Of a stretch of DNA of 64,000 bases, positions 47,714 through 59,240 are shown piece by piece. A program made the position numbers and the translations under genes. Positions within the stretch are counted from its first letter, which is position 1; each line of letters begins with the position of its first letter. A model generated the notes under the pieces. It was not told where the DNA came from and did no database searches. It was given only the letters and a program-made list of their open reading frames with translations. This DNA comes from Purshia tridentata (lineage: Eukaryota; Streptophyta; Magnoliopsida; Rosales; Rosaceae), in contig QANT01003084.1 of the NCBI GenBank assembly GCA_003254885.1, positions 34,006 to 98,005 on the forward strand, written 5' to 3'.

Positions 47714-50700
47714 TTACTTTTTCAAAACGTACATTCCGTCTCTTAGTTCTAACTTCTCTTCAGAAACTAGACCCGATAAGAAACTTTGCAGCTGTTGGAG
47801 AGTTTTGTCATAAGGAGGATCAGCTATGCAGAACATCTGCAGGAATGTGTTGAGAAATCTATCAAGAACAAAGGAAAATAATTTATCCAATCATGTTATT
47901 TTGCCTAAACCAAAAAATTGAATGTTTAGATCGTCATTACCTTGAGAGTATTATGAATTCGATCTAATGCCATGCTTCCAAAGTTTGTGAGCATTCCCAA
48001 GATAAATTTCTGCAACAAACAGATTAACCTTTTGAAAGCCGGAAACAAAATGGCACCATGCATTCATCCATTTACATACTCTCACACACATCACATACCT
48101 CATACACAGTCATTTCCTTGCGCAGTTGATCCTCTACAGAGGCTACAGTGCTCTCTCCCTCCTCATCACCAACTATAAGATCCTCACAGTTCTCGTTGTT
48201 ACCACCATTTTTACTTGTGTCAACCGTACCTTCCACTAATGTAAACACATGGTCGTCAGAGTCTGCCCCATGTGATTCTGCAAGGATTCCCTTCAATAAG
48301 AAAAAAGATTCAAAGGTATGAGCTTTCCTCTCGACTTTCGGTGCTTAAAAATTCAATAAATGACAAATATGGACCTATTTGAAACAACTTTAGCTGGTGC
48401 TTGACAGAAAGGGGAGGGTCAACGTTACAATGAAGTGGCACATTATACAACTCCAAATTCAAAATGATAATCACGGGACTGAGCAAGGTTAATGCCAATG
48501 TGCATACCATAATGGATTAAAGGTAACTAAGAAAAAGAATCTGTAATCAGTAAAATTAACCAGTCCTTCTGACTTTAAGCTAGAGTTTCTAATACTGCTT
48601 ACTCAGTCAACAAGGCAGACTAATGAAATTACCGGATATTTCCAAAACTACGCTAGGGTGTGTGCTCCATGTCTACCTTCTATTTGCTCAGTCAACAAAA
48701 CAAATAACTGAAACTTACTGGGTTTCTTTAAAACTAAGCTATGGTTTGTGTTCAATGTCGACCTATGTATCGAAAGAAAACAAGTAAATTATGAAACATG
48801 AAAGAATTATCAAACATACCTTGCTTATCCAAAAATTAATCTTGCGATTAAGTATGTCTACTGGAATCCCAATTGCAGCTGCAAGATCTTTAGAGGTCCA
48901 GCTGAAAGTAGAAGATATAAATATAGCTATAACACACTGAAACAATATAAAAAGAATTAATATATTTCTGAGCTTACCTTGTCTGATCTTGAAATTGCAT
49001 TATAATTGCGGCATGTGCGGGAGCTACCATGAACTGCATTGCTCTATCTTCAAATTGCAATTCCAACTACAACAGCACCAACCATCATAAATATGTTAAT
49101 GCCAATTGAGTGATTCAGGAAAGATATAAAAGCTAAGCAGTTCACAATTCTCCATCTCACCAAGGCATGAAATTTCAAGCATCTTACCTTAACAGTACCA
49201 AGATTTTTCTTCCATAATAGCTTACGAGGGGTCTTGATTTCATTAAACCTCTTTGCGTAATCAGCGAGTAGTTGGTCAACAGGACCAGGTACATTAAGGG
49301 ACTCATCCTGAAATTTAGTTTAAAGGATAATCAAAGCGCACTGGAAGTTTGTCACAATAAACAAAGTAGTTGAATGAGAATAATTTAAGTGCTTAAAATC
49401 ACATCTAGACATCATCATATTTATATGTATGGTATCTGTGACTGAAAAGAAAATGTAAATGTACCCTCTCAACCTCAGGGGTCCAAGAAGATATCTCAAA
49501 TTATGAGAATGTGAATCCATCATCCATTATCCTTTACCTTTCAAAATAAATTCAATTAATTGATATTACCACAGGCAACGATTCACTACCTGGATTGGAG
49601 GCCAGAAATTTGAAGAGATGATTGTAGCATCAAGAACATCCATGGATACCCCCTTATCCTGCTCATCACCTAAGTATACATCCACCCAAAGTAAGTGGGA
49701 ATTAAATAAATAATTATAGTTTTCTGGTAATGCTGGAGAGATATAGGCCCAAAACCATCACCTATAGGGAAAAAAATATATAATTTGATAGCTACCTGTT
49801 TGAGATGGCCGAGCTATGGTTGCTTTAATATTTCCGTTTGTCCTCTTAGAATCAATCAGATCATTGAGCATAATTTCACATTTCTGCATGCTGCTCTCTC
49901 CAAAATGTATCTGAAGAATGATTACACAAAAATGGGTGGGCAGTTTGAAGACTACACAAACAATTCCTAACTTCACCAGATTAAACAAAGACACCACAAA
50001 CTTCAATAATAAATCACTTGCCTTGAGGAGTTCAAGAGTACGTATTTCTGAATCAATGTCATAATCAGATTTGTTGAGAAGCTTTTCAGCCAGCATTACA
50101 CGGTATTCATTAACTAGTTGGTCTTTTGAACCAATTATGCCAACAATCATCCCAAGTATGTCAACCTTCCTTCGGTTCCGGCTACCCTTCAAGGGGTCAG
50201 CTTCTACAGGGTCAGGCTCCCAGCTGAAAAGGCAGAATTCATTCAGAGAAATACATCAGATGAGTATTACAGTAAGCAGAAAAATATAGCATCTGATTGG
50301 TGTAAGATGTAATCATTTGTTCCTATAACTTGCAAACAACTAAATTACATTTCTTTTCACAGCCATGTGTATACACGTACCGTGAAGCATTTATCCATGC
50401 TTGCTTGTCATCAGTGTGGAAATCATCATCAAGACCAGTGTTCTCTTGACTTTCTTCATCTCTATTTAATTCTTCAAGAAGGCTATCCCCAGCGCTCCCA
50501 GACACATTTGGATTTCCAGTCCCATCTGTAAGCATGGTCACAATGCACTTTATGGTGTCTTTCCTTCCCCTTAAATAGTCCCTTATTGGTTCACCAACTG
50601 CTTCGAGGAAAACACCTGCTGGATCTATTGTCCGAAGTGCTTTAATTGTTGAAACATATTGATGCAAAATGTCATTGGTTGAGGCACCTGCAGTAAGTAA

Positions 50701-52560
50701 GCGATATCGTAGTGCAGAGATAAATGACTCGACCAGCTTAGAATGTTGTCCAGTGTATTCAAGACACTGTTTCAAATCTTCAATTGCAGGAGAGCTGCAA
50801 AACCCCAAAAGGAAAAAATTGATTAAGGACGGCCACCAGACCTAATTCATATTCCTTCTCTGAGTGATTGCACACCAGACCCAATCCATTTCGTAATCCT
50901 TCTTGTGTTAAAACCTCATGACCCCCCAATTATAGTTCGGCTCTTAAAAACTACTGTGTCTCTCTCAACCCCTCCTTATACAAGAAACCATACAGCAAGG
51001 CCAGTGAAAAAATTGACTTCTCAATCAATAAATATCATAGTGCATTTCTACCATTGGAAACATAAGGAAAACCCAGTTTAAGAAAAAGAATTACCTGTCA
51101 GGATAATCCACAATAATCTCAAATAGTTTGGCTATTCTTAAATCTTGCAATGTTTCATAAGCAAAATACTCTAGTCGCAACTGCCATCTAACAAGTCCTT
51201 CAGATGGAGTATCAATTCCAGGATAGCATGAAGAAGGGCACTTAGCCAAGGGTGATTTGAGACCGGATGAAGCACTATCATAACTAACAGAGTCACCAAG
51301 ATAAGCAAGAAGTGCACGCAAGAACTGAAGAGGCACAGCCTGCATAAAACACCTCCAAATTTTAGTAATGAATCATTGGGTAGTTGAACTATTAGTGAGT
51401 GAACATATTTGCAGCTTCATAATTCTGCGAGGCATAAAAACGGGAAGGAAACAATAGCACAAAAAAAAAAAAAAAAAAACCTCTATCNAAAAAAACCTCT
51501 ATCCAACCCTTAATGGACTCCAAAACAGATATCCGATAATCATCACCAGCGAGATTATGAACTTTGGTCTGCCATTAAAACAGGACAAATTAGAAGTTAG
51601 TAAGACGGACAAAATAAAAAGTAAAAGTTGGGGATATTTAACATATACTTGATACAAGGGCAGATATGTATGATCACCTGTAGAAACAAAAAGATAGCAG
51701 AAGCATAGGCATCTTCAGTCATAGATGTAAATCCAAGACCTCTAAGATCACGAACAACCTTCCCTATGTTGTTGACCAACTTATTATTGTCCAAGAACCT
51801 GCCTTGCTGATAGCATTCATCAATCTCCATTTGCCCACTCCTGTAAGAGACTTTGCATTTGCCATCTACATCCATATCATCCACATCATCATCATCATGA
51901 TGGAAGTCTCCACCCATTATGGTACTTAGTTCCTCCAACCTTCCCTTAAAATACCAGTGGAGTATCTCTAAGAATTAACAACATGGAGGCGTAAATGGAA
52001 ATGGAAAACGAAAACAAACACGTTAATTGAAATCAAATCTTTTTTTATGTACCGGGAAAATGCCGAGGAAGAGTGGCCATAAGAACTGAAGAAACTGATA
52101 ACTGGTACTTAGCAAAGAGCTCGACTCTGTAAACATCGGAATCATGGATTCCTTGGTTGTAAAACTGCAAAGCATGGACCAGCATCAACAAGCACTTCTC
52201 CTGGTACTGCTTTTCCAGTGATATTTCTTCCAAAGCGTTGTAGAACACTTCCTCTTCCATCCAAACGTCGTCGTTGTAAGCCTCGAAATGCCGCCAAAAC
52301 TTCAATGCGCCATTTTTCTCGAAGGTTTTCTCGAGCGCCCCGAGGAAGTGGTCGCGGAGCAGAGACTCGAGGCCGTGCTTGCAGAGGCTGTGCACGTGAG
52401 CTACGAATTGCGGACCGACTGAGAGGTCTCCGGCGCCGTTGAGAAGTGTGTCCGTCGCGGCACAGAAACCTTCGTAGCTTTCGAGGATTTCAGTGATGGA
52501 GTCGTCGCTGAGTGAGTCCAGAATCCCTAGATTACAAATGGATGAAATCGAATCCGCCAT
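47714..52560 (-). CDS. APC2: Anaphase-promoting complex subunit 2 (cullin-like)
   Basis: I trace 14 exons on the minus strand: 52560-52053, 51967-51678, 51568-51497, 51339-51095, 50794-50381, 50223-50022, 49910-49796, 49669-49590, 49307-49188, 49066-48978, 48901-48820, 48290-48099, 48009-47941 and 47836-47714. The total is 2601 nt and 866 residues, about the length of Arabidopsis APC2. The cullin homology region includes RWEPDPVEADPLKGSRNRRK, EYRVMLAEKLLNKSDYDIDS, LLKIHFGESSMQKCEIMLND, NFWPPIQDESLNVPGPVDQL and MQFMVAPAHAAIIMQFQDQT. The C-terminus forms a winged-helix (SFLSGLVSEEKLELRDGMYV). APC2 pairs with the RING protein APC11 as the catalytic core of APC/C, which ubiquitinates cyclins and securin. 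Intron 6 has a GC donor (see findings). An ambiguous N lies in intron 3. Confidence 0.95.
51463..51503. other. Sequence ambiguity at APC2 intron 3 donor
   Basis: Base 51488 is N. The words cctctatc plus a poly-A run occur on both sides of it (51480-51487 and 51496-51503), after a run of about 18 A. The minus-strand donor, GGATAGAG then gttttttt, is therefore present twice. This looks like a collapsed or badly joined homopolymer rather than biology. Confidence 0.7.
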
Positions 52561-52779
52561 TGTTAAGCCCCTTGGAAGCTCGAAACCCTACAAACTACAA
52601 GTAGCCACTGCGCGCACACTGCACAGTTCAAACTTCAAACTTGAAACTTCAAACTCTACTTTTACGACAAAGAAAACGATGTCGTTAAAAAGCTTGCAAC
52701 GGCGTCGTTTCATGTCGATTAGATTGTGCTTCACTGATTAGGTTTTGTCTTCTGTATTCTAAGCCTGGTGTCGTCGACG
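52561..52779. promoter_or_regulatory. Bidirectional promoter of APC2 and UCP3
   Basis: Only 219 bp separate the APC2 start codon (minus) from the UCP3 start codon (plus). Two related palindromic words lie here: aaacgatgtcgtt (52675-52687) and caacggcgtcgttt (52697-52710). These resemble the AACGNCGTCGTT-type element frequent near transcription starts of housekeeping plant genes. A telo-box-like aaaccctac lies at 52583-52591. A short aaacttcaaacttgaaacttc repeat lies at 52630-52653. The location is certain; the binding factors are inference. Confidence 0.75.
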
Positions 52780-54133
52780 ATGAAACCGAGCAATGAACAG
52801 GGGCCTGAACGGGCCCACACAAAGATCCTACTGACATCGATCTCAGCCATGGTGGCGGAGACGACGACGTTCCCAATAGACCTGACGAAGACGAGGCTTC
52901 AGCTCCATGGCGAGTCGGTGGCGTCGAATCGGCCCACCAACGGGTTCCGAGTGGCCGCGGAGATCTTGCGCCAGCAAGGCCCTCTGGGGCTGTACAAGGG
53001 CTTGTCTCCTGCGATTCTCAGACACCTCTTTTACACGCCTATTCGTATAGTCGGGTACGAGCACCTCAGAAACTATCTGAAAAGCGATGGTGGGTCGCTC
53101 TCTCTCCCCGCTAAAGCTCTCTCCGGTGGACTCTCCGGCGTGGTCGCTCAGGTAACTTTGCTGTCTCATTGTCTTTAATTTATTGGGTGGCTTTTTTTTT
53201 TTTTTTTTGCATTTAAATGGTGATATGTTTTTGGAATTGGGAAATTTGAAGTTGGTGTTACTGATTCATTTGAGAGAAAATTCGAAAGGAAAAATAAAAT
53301 ATTAAAGATGTAAGCTTGCTCCAATTGACAGTGAAAAAATAAATGCTTGAGCCTTGAGTTTTGAGGGTCTTGTGGCTCATTATAAGATTACCCTGGTTGA
53401 AGAATTTCACATTCAATTTGCTTGAATATCATACTTCAACTGAACCAACTAATAATCCGTTTTGGATTTGCTGTGCATTTCTTTGCTGATCTAATGCAAT
53501 GATTGATTAGGCTAACTGCTTTGATTTTCTTTAAACTCTCCATTCGGTTCAAAATTAATAGTATTCTTCTGTTTAATGCTAGTAGTACAGGTAGTGGCAA
53601 GCCCTGCAGATCTTGTTAAGGTGAGGATGCAAGCAGATGGTCGTATGGTAAGCCAAGGCCTTCAACCGAGGTACTCAGGGTGTTTCAATGCTTTAAACAA
53701 GATCGTTCGAGCAGAAGGCGTCGGAGGACTTTGGAAAGGAGTATTCCCGAACGTCCAAAGAGCATTCTTAGTGAACATGGGAGAATTGGCTTGTTATGAT
53801 CATGCAAAACGCTTTGTTGTCATAAACCAGATTTCTGAGGATAACATGTATGCCCACACTCTAGCTTCGATCATGTCAGGCCTTTCAGCAACTGCCTTGA
53901 GTTGTCCTGCCGATGTGGTAAAGACGAGAATGATGAATCAGTCGAAAAGCAAGGAAGGGAAGGTTATGTACAAGAGTTCCTATGATTGTCTGGTGAAGAC
54001 TGTCAAAGTTGAAGGTTTAAGAGCACTGTGGAAAGGGTTCTTTCCTACATGGGCAAGGCTTGGTCCTTGGCAATTTGTGTTCTGGGTCTCATATGAGAAG
54101 TTTCGACAAATTGCAGGGTTCTCTTCCTTCTGA
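52780..54133 (+). CDS. UCP3: Mitochondrial carrier, uncoupling protein 3 type
   Basis: Two exons, 52780-53151 and 53591-54133, give 304 residues. I chose ATG 52780 (MKPSNEQGPERAHTK). Three mitochondrial-carrier repeats are visible, with signatures PIDLTKTRLQ (repeat 1), PADLVKVRMQ (repeat 2) and PADVVKTRMM (repeat 3). Each repeat is followed by a matching G-hydrophobic LWKG or LYKG element (GLYKGLSPAILR, GLWKGVFPNVQR, ALWKGFFPTWAR). Six membrane helices are expected in the inner mitochondrial membrane. The sequence resembles Arabidopsis UCP3 (At1g14140). Plant UCPs are reported to carry dicarboxylates or amino acids as well as protons, so the exact substrate is open. The intron sits after codon 124. 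It shares its promoter region with APC2. Confidence 0.93.
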
Positions 54134-55238
54134 TGAATCTTCTGATCCACTCTCACCTTGCAGATTCTCCCATCTGTAATTCTATATGGCTATTCATATT
54201 CCTTTTTCAAGCTTAAAATGAGAAAGTTGGGCACATCTTGTGATTCAAATAGTATCATTATAGGGGTGATCTGTGCTGATATAACTATATAAGATGACAG
54301 AGGCCATGCCAAATATGCCACAGGCACAGAGCAAGAAGGCCCTCATTGTAGAATTTTCAGTTTCACGAGTTTCTTTTTTTTTTTTTTCTGTTCCTCTTTG
54401 ATAAGCCAGGAAACAATAAAGATTGTTTGCCTTCACAATTTGCAATGAAGAAAGATTCCATTTACAGTGCAATTTCTATTCACTAGTTGTGCTTGTAAGC
54501 TTCATCCATGTCTTTCTGAATGTGAATATCTAACGAGAACATTCTAGTCTTTCTCTAGTAGCAAATAGCAATCGTGAGATTGACTTTGGCTGTGGTTTTG
54601 ATAGAACCCTAGTGAGAAATTAAATTAAATCAAATACGAAAAAGGAAAAAAGTGAGAAATGAAAGAAATCCTTTATGGAAGTGAACTGTGGGCCGAAGCC
54701 CCTGCCCATATGCAATGAGGGCGGCCCACGACCTGTATAGCACCGGTATGGTAATAACTGTATTTCACTTGGATCACATGGGTACAACCGTACAAATTGT
54801 AAATCTTTAAGAGTATATCGTACATAAAAGTAGCTAGAATTTACATCCAGTTGGTCTCTCTGTCAACAACATTCATTTACGTGTGTCGACGTGTCGTGGT
54901 GGTGATAATGTATAATTATATGTATATGTACCATGCTCCAGAGATGTTGGCGACGGCCTTTAACTGGGGCATAACTGCGTAACTGCCCTATATATTTAAG
55001 ACACCACAGGGGTGCCACCCAGAACCTTAGACTGTAACAATCTATAGTATATGTGTTTCGTACGTACACCAGTAATGGAATTAATAAATGAATAATCATT
55101 CTCAATATATACAGCCACCTGCAGGCACCTGCCATCCCACCACCTTCCCCACGAGGACTAATATTTAAGACTCTTACTATACTCAAGCAACATTACTACT
55201 GTAGCTAGCTTGCTAAGACACAAATTAAATATTTATTT

Positions 55239-55262
55239 ATATATATATATGTGTGTGTGTGT
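55239..55262. repeat. Compound (AT)n(GT)n microsatellite
   Basis: Six AT units (55239-55250) are followed by about six GT units, without interruption. Confidence 0.9.
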
Positions 55263-56213
55263 ATGTATTTAATATTTATAGTGGAATATTCATTCTCTTT
55301 CACACTACCTGCCTCACAATTTATAATTGCAGTACAACATCGTGGCGATGGATTTATTTTTCATTTATGGAATAGCAGTGGCACATGAATTTGCAGGTTT
55401 TATTGCATTGCACGATTTGTTGGGTGTCGACAACACTATTTGTTCTGGCCGCGTGTGGTCCTATGCATGGGCCTAAAATAACATAATTATGTTTACATGG
55501 TAAAATCCTTGATTAATTAATTTAGCATGACCTAAAGATGGATATTGACGGATGAAAATTATAACTTGATGCTAACGTGGATGATTCTCAATCGTTAATT
55601 GTTATTGTTGTAGAATGTATAATTAAGATTTTTGATCTCTTTACTCATAACTAATTAATTTGATATTGTCTATTGGATCTAATTCTAACAAATATATGCA
55701 GTATCGGTTGTGGGAACCACACAAATCCTTAGCATTTGGTTTGCTGCAAAAGATTAATCCTATGCATTCTTTTTTCTAATAATAAAGTAACAAAAAATTG
55801 ATGGGTAAGGAATTAATGGTAAGAATTGAATTTGGTCTCAACGGATGATCGATGTGGAAGGCCAAGGACCACAAGGAAGCAAATGGACATTAAATAAGTT
55901 GTATTTTCCTCTGTACGAAGAATTAAATGGTATAATTAATTACGAGAGAAAGAACTTAAAAGCAAAACGAGTGTAGTGCTACCCACTACGGTGTTACGGT
56001 GTACTACCCAGTACCCGTTGGACTATGTGAGCAATTTCTCAACTGCCAAAAAGGGTGTGAAATAAATCACGTATTAAGTGTAAATAATTAACAGTATTCA
56101 CTAGTTATAAAGTTGAAGTAGGTAAATCGACCATGAAAATTAACCATGCAACGTGAAAATCATGTTATATTTCAACATATGCACCACCACACCAGTACTG
56201 AACTCTGAACACG

Positions 56214-56236
56214 TATATATATATATATATATATAT
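56214..56236. repeat. (AT)n microsatellite
   Basis: An uninterrupted TA/AT dinucleotide tract of 23 bp. Confidence 0.95.
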
Positions 56237-58364
56237 GTTTCATCATAATCTCACTTGTAATGTCACTTTATTCGATATGAATTCCGTGTCTACCGGGGAC
56301 CTTAATTAATTTATCACCAAATATCTTATATATTTCCAATGTATATATCTTACTATAATATTCCAAGTAACTCGAACTTAATAATAAATTTCCCTGTACC
56401 AGCTGCTTAATCATATCTTACAGTAAATTTGAATTGTGATTAATTTAATGATTTTTGAAGGGGATTAATTAGGCATATACATTTGGTATTATATTCCTTC
56501 AACCTATATATTTTACAAGTTTAAAGCTATATATCGCTTAGATTTCATTTAGGTTTTAATTCAGATATGTTCAAAATTTAAGAGTTAAATGGTTAAAAAT
56601 TATAATTTTAATAGTAATTGTAAGTACACTTTAAAGTAAGCAAATTATGTCGGAAGTAAAATAAAAAATGGGAAAAAAAAAGTTGCCTTGTCGATAGATT
56701 AACGTTGAGTCTATCGGCCTCATTAGCTTTTATTTTAGATTGACTCTAAAGTCTATACGGATAGACATGAGAACAATTCTATATATATGTATATATATAA
56801 TCATCAGTACTTCACTGATTTTTATCGTTTATGAATATTAATCATGTAGGGGCCATAATATTTTGCACTGCAGTTTCATTATTTTTTGGTAGATCATAAT
56901 TAATATCTTTGTCATAGCTAATTAATTACTGAGTTATCTGACTTATAATGAATATTTTTAAATGTAAATGTTTATAAACCCCTAATTTAGAGCTAGATTC
57001 TCTCTAAACCTCCACCTTAAAGCAACCTCTCCCAAAACCCCCTATTATGAACTTAAACTCTTCCAAAACCCCCTGGTCAACTTATACCTAGCTAGATTTG
57101 ACCTTCTTATTTTTAATATTCCGATTATATCCTTCTTTTTTCTGATTTTACAATTATTAACTATCTATCATTCTCACTTTATCTTTCTCTCTCCCCCAAC
57201 CCCATCTCTCTCTTCCATCGTCTCTTTCTCCCCGTGCTTATTGATCGGCGATATCGCCGTCGTCTAGCGGCCAACTGCAACTAAACTAGTAGGTTCTCTT
57301 CGCCTTTTCCTCTTATATCTATCCATGGCCTTCACTTTCCCAAAAAACCCATAGAAACCCAAACGCAGCCCAAAATCCGATCATCATTTCCGCTGATGAC
57401 TTTGAGATTTCGACGGCGACGCAGTCGCTTGCCACTTCCAGAAGCTTCCTTTTGACGTGGTGAGTGTGATGGTGGTCTCTGATTCTCCAACTAACCACCG
57501 TGGACGGCTAATCGACGCTAAAAAGGTTCGAAACTTTCAGCCGCCGTTTCCGGCGATTCCGGTGATGTATTGATGTGTTTTCAGTCTCATTCTTCTCCCC
57601 TAGACATACTCTCTCTACTGGTATACAAGTTTGGGTTCAATTGTTTCGAATTTCAAAAGCCCTAATTTGAAAACCTCATCCTCCGCCACTGCCACTCTCA
57701 GATTTCGATGGCTCCGACCACCCATGGTTAAGGTTTTGGTATTAAAATGCTTCTCTCTCTGATTTCTTTATGTTTGTTATATCAATTCTTTGATTTGGAT
57801 ACTGAAATTGATTAGGTTAATTCTTTGGTGTTAGTGTAGTGAAAATAAATATATCTGGCATTTTGAAACATAGTGTTTATGTTGAAATTGTGCCCCTGAT
57901 ATAAGATAAATCAAATTTTCAGGTGGAAACAGATCTGGACGGTGATGGCGGTGTAGCCTAGGATTTGTGTTTGAGATCGGATGATGATGGCATCATAGCT
58001 TAGGATTTGAGTTTAAGATCGGACAACATAGCCTAGGGTTTGAGTTTTGTTGATTTTAGTAATTCAGTTTCACTAAAAACTGTATTTTTCAGTGAAATTG
58101 TTTTCAGTTTCAAGTGAAACTGAATTTAGGTTATTTATTGAAGATGTAATTGTTTTTTTTTAATGAAGGTGTAACTGTTTGTTTATTGAATGTGTAACTG
58201 TTTTTTTAGTGAATGTATAATTTTTTTTAATGGGCCTGCAAGGTTTTTTTCTTATTAAAAAATAATAGTGTAATTATTTGTAGTTATTTTTTAGTGTAAT
58301 TGTATTTTTGAAATTGAGTTTCAATGTAGCTATTTTTTTAAAATTCAGTTTCAATTTCAGTGAC

Positions 58365-58460
58365 AGTGTAACTGTATTAAAGTGTAACTGTATTGAAGTG
58401 TAACTGTGTTGAAGTGTAACTGTATTGAAGTATAACTGTGTTGAAGTGTAACTGTATTAA
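58365..58460. repeat. Six tandem 16-bp repeats
   Basis: Six units of agtgtaactgtattga follow each other exactly every 16 bp (58365, 58381, 58397, 58413, 58429, 58445). Variation is limited to the last bases and a few single positions. Looser copies of the word gtgtaactg occur upstream to about 58150, which suggests older expansion. Confidence 0.95.
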
Positions 58461-58474
58461 AATACAGTTACACT
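58445..58474. repeat. Perfect palindrome, 14-bp arms
   Basis: The sixth repeat unit (agtgtaactgtatt, 58445-58458) is followed after two bases by its exact reverse complement (58461-58474). This could form a hairpin or cruciform. Confidence 0.95.
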
Positions 58475-58560
58475 GGGCGCGCGTCAGTCCGTGTCAGCAC
58501 GCGTGTCAGAGCGTGTCAGTGCGCGCCAGTCCGTGTCAGCGCGCGTCAGAGTATGTCAGA
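58475..58560. repeat. GC-rich gcgcgtcag-type repeats
   Basis: Words of the form gcgcgtcag, ccgtgtcag, gcgtgtcag and gagcgtgtcag repeat about every 10-12 bp. A larger unit containing cagtccgtgtcagc recurs after about 41 bp. The base composition contrasts sharply with the AT-rich surroundings. Confidence 0.85.
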
Positions 58561-59218
58561 AGGGCAAAAGAGGCATTATAAGTTTTAGGGGGTTTTGGGA
58601 GAGTTTCTAAATAGGTGGGGGCTTAGAAAATTTTTTTGGTAATTAGGGGGTTTAAAAAAATTTGCTGTTTTTTTAAAGCTAGCTAATTTCGCCCATTTTT
58701 CATCAATATTATATCAATTTAGGAAAATATAATAGTCCTTGCAATGCAAGGCATATTTATAATGTAAAATTGTACATAGCAAAAATCAGGAAATAAATAC
58801 ATACATATGCATATATATCATCAGCCATAAATCCACAGAAAGTAGTTTGATAGGCATATGGGACCCGTATTTATAAAATAGGTGGTAAGTTTATTGCGGT
58901 GAGAGAAAAAGCCAATTAATTACTTACCCCTCCACTTCAACACCATTCAATATATATTTAAGTTTTAGAAATTGGGAGGTTCATATAAATGGGATTTTCT
59001 TTATTAATAATCAATGCATTTGCTTTTCTGTGCAGAGATTTATTATGATATAATTGTTTAACCAAAGGAAATTATTTAAAGTACTATACCGCTATAGTTC
59101 TGATCGATCTGTTGATGGACCATGCATGCATATATATCTTGGTTAGAAGATCATTAAGGATTTTGTCATGAAAGACATCGATGACTTGATGATGAATTGT
59201 GCAGTACTTTTTTTGTGC

Positions 59219-59240
59219 ATATATATATATATATATATAT
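59219..59240. repeat. (AT)11 microsatellite
   Basis: An uninterrupted AT tract of 22 bp in the MYB upstream region. Confidence 0.95.

Larger units (their letters stand above)
54134..56954. other. Gene-less region downstream of UCP3
   Basis: No gene is supported. The first 150-300 bp are the UCP3 3' UTR. The rest is AT-rich with simple repeats, including a compound (AT)n(GT)n at 55239-55262 and (AT)n at 56214-56236. I see no LTRs or recognisable transposase. Confidence 0.6.
56964..58665. mobile_element. 1.7-kb TIR element with gene-like core (Pack-MULE-like candidate)
   Basis: The left end (56964-57060) and the reverse complement of the right end (58665-58575) share, in order, gtaaatgtttataaacccc or gcaaatttttttaaaccccc, then taattt or taatta, then cctccacc or ccccacc, then ctctcccaaaaccccct. 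That gives imperfect TIRs of about 95 bp. Between them, 57190-57560 is clearly richer in G+C than the flanks and reads like the start of a plant gene: a CT-rich leader, then frames such as VSDSPTNHRGRLIDAKKV, with no intact protein. The right third has tandem repeats and a palindrome. A Mutator-like or hAT non-autonomous element that picked up gene sequence is the best reading. An 8-bp TTTTTAAA on both sides (56955-56962, 58670-58677) may be the target duplication, but it is low complexity. Confidence 0.6.

Noticed and set aside
57325-57570. Intact gene inside the 1.7-kb TIR element
   Set aside because: The ATGGCC frame at about 57325 stops within ten codons and the longer frame lacks a start. 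It is a fragment at best.
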